Made by a program: the position numbers and the translations under genes. Below the pieces are notes generated by a model that was not told the origin of the DNA, did no database searches, and saw only the letters and a program-made list of their open reading frames with translations. DNA of 7,194 nucleotides from Verrucomicrobia bacterium UBA6354. GTDB taxonomy: Bacteria > Verrucomicrobiota > Kiritimatiellia > RFP12 > UBA1067. How positions within the stretch are numbered: the first letter of the stretch is position 1; every line of letters starts with the position of its first letter. Shown here one piece after another: positions 4,432-7,194 of the stretch. Location: positions 1-7,194 of the forward strand of contig DJRS01000115.1 of assembly GCA_002440145.1 (NCBI GenBank), read 5' to 3'.

Positions 4432-7095
4432 ATGTACCTCAAGCAGCTCGACATCGTCGGATTCAAGAGTTTCGCCGACAAGACGCGGCTCACGTTCGAT
4501 CCCGGGCTTATCGCCATCGTCGGACCGAACGGGTGCGGCAAGTCCAACGTGTCCGACGCGATACGCTGGGTGCTTGGCGAACAGCGTCCGACGGCGTTGC
4601 GTTGCTCGAAACTGGTGGACGTCGTCTTCAACGGAACGGATACGCGCAAGCCGCTGGGGCTCGCCGAAGTCTCCATCACGTTCGCGGACTGCGAGAAGGA
4701 GCTGGGGACCGACTACCACGAGGTGACCATCACGCGGCGCGTCTACCGGGACGGGTCGGGCGAATATTTCATCAACAGGCAGGCGTGCCGCCTGAAGGAC
4801 GTCCAGCACCTGTTCATGGGCACGGGCATCGGCACGTCGAGCTACTCGGTCATGGCGCAGGGGCAGATCGACGCGATTCTCTCGTCCAAGCCCGAGGACC
4901 GGCGCGCCGTCTTCGAGGAGGCGGCGGGCATCACCAAGTTCAAGGCCGACCGAAAGGAAGCCCTGCGCAAGATCGACCAGACCGAGCAGAACCTGTTGCG
5001 CGAGGAGGATGTCCTGCGCGAGATGAAGCGGCAGATCGCCTCCCTCCAGCGTCAGGTCGGCAAGGCGCAGAAGTACAAGGAGCTGCGCGACGAATTGCGC
5101 GGGCTCGACATTTACGTTTCGAAGCAGCGCATACACGGCTTCGACCAGGATCTGGAGCAGAACGCGGCGAACCGCCGGCAGATAGACGAGGCGATCCAGG
5201 AGGCGACCGCGGCGGTTGCGCAAGCCGAGTCGCACCAGCAGGAGCTGCACAGGCAGGTACACGCGCTGGAAGAACGCCTGCAAACGCTCGCGAGCGAACA
5301 GGCCGCGGCGGACGGCGCCTACACGCGCGCCAACGAAGTCATCGGCGTCAATGCGTCGCGCATCGAGGAATACCGCGCGTTCGCCGCGCGCGACGAACGC
5401 GAGATGGAGCAGACGCGCACCCAACTCGCCGAAGTGGCCATGCAGGCCGAGTCCCTGACCCAGAAGGCGACGCTCCTCGGAACGTCCCTCGAGACGGCGC
5501 GAGAGGCGCAGACCGTCGCGGAAGCGGCGTTCGCCGAAATCCAGACGCGGCGCGATGCGCGCCGCGAGGAAGTCTCGGCGGCGCGGCGCGAAATACTGGA
5601 GTGCGAAAAGCGCGCCGCGGCGGCGCGGGCCGGCGCGGAGGCGGATGCGACGCAGGGCGCGCGCGCGACGTTCTCCGGTTCCCTGTCGGCGGAGGGCTCG
5701 ATTGCGGGCGTCGTGAAGCCGGCGGAAGGCGCGGCGACGCCGGCGGAAGCCCTGTTCGGGCATGCGGAAGCGGGAGCGGTCGCGCTCGAAGGCGCGATCT
5801 ACCGCGAAGGGGCGATCGAGATCTGGAAGGCGGGTTCGGTCGTTTCGACGGTCGACAAGCGCGAGGCGCTCATGGAGGTCGTCGAACAGGGCGAGGCGGA
5901 ACTGCGGACGCTGGAAGAGCAGGTCATGGTCTATTCCCAGCAGTTGACCGAGCGCCGCATCGCCGCGAGCCAAATGGAACAGGAGCAGTCCTTCGTCGCG
6001 CAACAGGCCGAGAGCGTCGCCCGCCGCCACGAGGAGCTGTCCCGCTCCATCGCCGGACGGGAAAGCGGCATCAAGAACTACCTTGCCTCGATGGAACGCC
6101 TCAAGGAGGAAAGCGGCGACCTGCTCGCCCAACTCGACGAACTGCGCCAGCGCGCGGCGGATTGCCGGGTGCGCATGGAAGAGGAACGCGAAAAGCGCGG
6201 CGAGATGATGGCGCGCATCGCCGCGGCGGACCGCGAAGCGGCCGAGAAACGCACGGGACTCGACCAGGCGCGCGATTTCCGCGGCAAGCTGGAAGTCGCC
6301 AGCGCCGAGACGGCCATGCGCCGGCAAAACGTCTACGACCATTTGCAGGACGAATACGGCCTTTTCGCGGATGCGGTCCTGCGCGAACCGGATCCGGAAT
6401 GGAAGGGCGGGACGGTTCCGCCGCTGGACGAACTGGAGAAGCGCGTCGCGAAGCTGCAGGGCGATATCGCCGCGCTGGGCCCCGTCAACATGGTGGCGGT
6501 GGACGAGTGCCGCGAATTGGAAGAGCGCTACGCGAAAGAAAAAGCCCAGCAGGAGGATCTTGTCGCGGCCAAAGCGCAGATCCTGGCGTTGATCGAGAAT
6601 CTGAACACCCAGTCGGGCGATCTGTTCCGGAAGACCTTCGAACAGGCGAACCGCAACTTCCAGACGATGTTCACGAAACTCTTCGGCGGCGGCGAAGCGC
6701 GGCTTGTCCTGCTGGAGAATGCGGAAGATCCCCTGGAATGCGGAATCGACATCATCGCGCGTCCGCCGGGGAAGCGTCCGCAGTCCGTCACGCTCCTGTC
6801 CGGCGGCGAACGCACGATGACGGCCGTCGCGCTCCTCTTCTCCATTTTCATGATCAAGCCCGCCCCGTTTTGCATGCTGGACGAACTGGACGCGGCTTTG
6901 GACGATGCGAATATCGGGCGCTTCGTGGAGCAATTGAAGGAATTCCTCGCCCAAAGCCAGTTCTTGATCATTACGCACAACCAGCATACGATCGCCGGGT
7001 CGGATCTCGTCTATGGCGTCAGCCAGCAGGAGAAGGGCGTTTCGCGCATTATCTCCATGCGGCTTGCGGACCTGGGCGTGCGCGAGGAGCGCTAG
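4432..7095 (+). CDS. smc: Chromosome segregation protein SMC, short-arm form with reduced hinge
   Basis: SMC is the ATPase of bacterial condensin and normally works as a dimer with ScpA and ScpB to extrude and organise DNA. Landmarks are Walker A GPNGCGKSN (31-39), Q-loop MAQGQID (Q143), EEAAGITKFK (162-171) entering the first coiled coil (to about 400), a hinge-like Ala/Gly-rich stretch (about 405-475), a second coiled coil (about 476-720) containing the head-proximal LGPVNMVAVDE (682-692), signature LSGGE (789-793), Walker B with LDELDAALDD (816-825; catalytic E818) and H-loop ITHN (847-850). All ATPase parts are intact. The length of 887 residues is far below the usual 1,150-1,200: each arm is about 235-245 residues, and the hinge region resembles only the second half of a normal hinge. 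The start at 4432 fits MYLKQLDIVGFKSF; the frame is open upstream inside asd, but that part is not SMC-like. The ribosome binding site is weak, so coupling to asd two bases upstream is likely. Confidence 0.93.
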   Translation: MYLKQLDIVGFKSFADKTRLTFDPGLIAIVGPNGCGKSNVSDAIRWVLGEQRPTALRCSKLVDVVFNGTDTRKPLGLAEVSITFADCEKELGTDYHEVTITRRVYRDGSGEYFINRQACRLKDVQHLFMGTGIGTSSYSVMAQGQIDAILSSKPEDRRAVFEEAAGITKFKADRKEALRKIDQTEQNLLREEDVLREMKRQIASLQRQVGKAQKYKELRDELRGLDIYVSKQRIHGFDQDLEQNAANRRQIDEAIQEATAAVAQAESHQQELHRQVHALEERLQTLASEQAAADGAYTRANEVIGVNASRIEEYRAFAARDEREMEQTRTQLAEVAMQAESLTQKATLLGTSLETAREAQTVAEAAFAEIQTRRDARREEVSAARREILECEKRAAAARAGAEADATQGARATFSGSLSAEGSIAGVVKPAEGAATPAEALFGHAEAGAVALEGAIYREGAIEIWKAGSVVSTVDKREALMEVVEQGEAELRTLEEQVMVYSQQLTERRIAASQMEQEQSFVAQQAESVARRHEELSRSIAGRESGIKNYLASMERLKEESGDLLAQLDELRQRAADCRVRMEEEREKRGEMMARIAAADREAAEKRTGLDQARDFRGKLEVASAETAMRRQNVYDHLQDEYGLFADAVLREPDPEWKGGTVPPLDELEKRVAKLQGDIAALGPVNMVAVDECRELEERYAKEKAQQEDLVAAKAQILALIENLNTQSGDLFRKTFEQANRNFQTMFTKLFGGGEARLVLLENAEDPLECGIDIIARPPGKRPQSVTLLSGGERTMTAVALLFSIFMIKPAPFCMLDELDAALDDANIGRFVEQLKEFLAQSQFLIITHNQHTIAGSDLVYGVSQQEKGVSRIISMRLADLGVREER

Positions 7096-7108
7096 CTCGC
7101 GTTTGGCG

Positions 7109-7186
7109 CCTGCCGTTGGGGAGGACGGGAATGCCGCGCACCCGGGACGCGATGCCCCCGCAAAACACGCCCCCGCCAATGGCAGG
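7109..7186 (+). promoter_or_regulatory. Inverted repeat able to hide the ribosome binding site of the last gene
   Basis: CCTGCCGTTGG (7109-7119) can pair with CCAATGGCAGG (7176-7186) along 11 positions with a single G-U pair. Two further G-C pairs (7120-7121 with 7173-7174) can form past one bulged G. The left arm includes the first four Gs of the GGGGAGGA Shine-Dalgarno (7118-7125) of the following gene, and the right arm lies in its codons 15-19. In RNA this could block ribosome access. The loop is about 50 bases, so other folds may compete. The regulatory role is inferred only. Confidence 0.35.
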
Positions 7187-7194
7187 GACGGCCC
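7131..7194 (+). CDS. Start of an unidentified gene after smc, 3' truncated
   Basis: The ATG at 7131 has the best Shine-Dalgarno in the window, GGGGAGGA (7118-7125), five bases upstream, and lies 35 bases after the smc stop in the same direction. The first 21 codons read MPRTRDAMPPQNTPPPMAGT and then Ala: basic, then proline-rich, probably a disordered or linker-like N-terminus with no recognisable signal peptide or domain. The gene continues beyond the window, so its function cannot be named. An in-frame ATG at 7179 is an alternative but has no such binding site. Confidence 0.55.
   Translation, partial: MPRTRDAMPPQNTPPPMAGTA

Noticed and set aside
4246..7179. Open frame of 977 codons on the - strand opposite smc
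   Set aside because: The + strand frame carries every SMC motif in order; the antisense product is Arg/Leu-rich without domains.
1..7194. CRISPR array, insertion sequence or prophage
   Set aside because: No regularly spaced repeats, transposase, integrase or phage structural genes are visible.

Overview
The window is GC-rich bacterial chromosome (by eye about 60% G+C), with two AT-rich promoter islands near 170-210 and 2533-2570. All recognisable genes lie on the + strand. The RNA polymerase omega, SmpB and SMC proteins are clearly bacterial. The style of the omega protein and the gene mix suggest the Planctomycetes-Verrucomicrobia-Chlamydiae group, perhaps Kiritimatiellota or Lentisphaerota. 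That placement is a guess from memory of protein style, not a search result.

Layout. (1) 1-87 is the last 28 codons of a gene, possibly an FkbH-like protein. (2) 169-206 holds a consensus sigma70-type promoter interleaved with a palindromic operator. It drives a Phd/YefM-type antitoxin (208-459) and a PIN-domain VapC-like toxin (456-923). The toxin is followed without a gap by a DUF445 membrane protein (920-1543) and a divergent-PAP2 (YuiD-like) membrane protein (1556-2059). The first three genes are joined by ATGA overlaps, and the fourth follows 12 bases later, so the whole looks like one transcription unit. (3) 2060-2532 is about 470 bases with no convincing gene. It contains several hairpins and a good intrinsic terminator candidate at 2411-2433. 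(4) A second promoter (2533-2562) starts a housekeeping unit: rpoZ (omega), smpB (trans-translation), asd (aspartate-semialdehyde dehydrogenase), smc (chromosome condensin) and the first codons of another gene at 7131.

How the genes work together. The first unit is an autoregulated toxin-antitoxin pair whose promoter probably also supplies two envelope proteins. The second joins transcription, ribosome rescue, lysine/threonine/methionine/cell-wall precursor synthesis and chromosome organisation, held together by short spacing rather than a shared pathway.

No wholly new system is evident. The points most worth a second look are: an SMC of only 887 residues with symmetrically short arms and what looks like half a hinge; a VapC-like toxin with glutamine in place of a catalytic aspartate; an almost leaderless antitoxin mRNA; a TA pair translationally coupled to membrane genes; and a long inverted repeat that could hide the ribosome binding site of the last gene.
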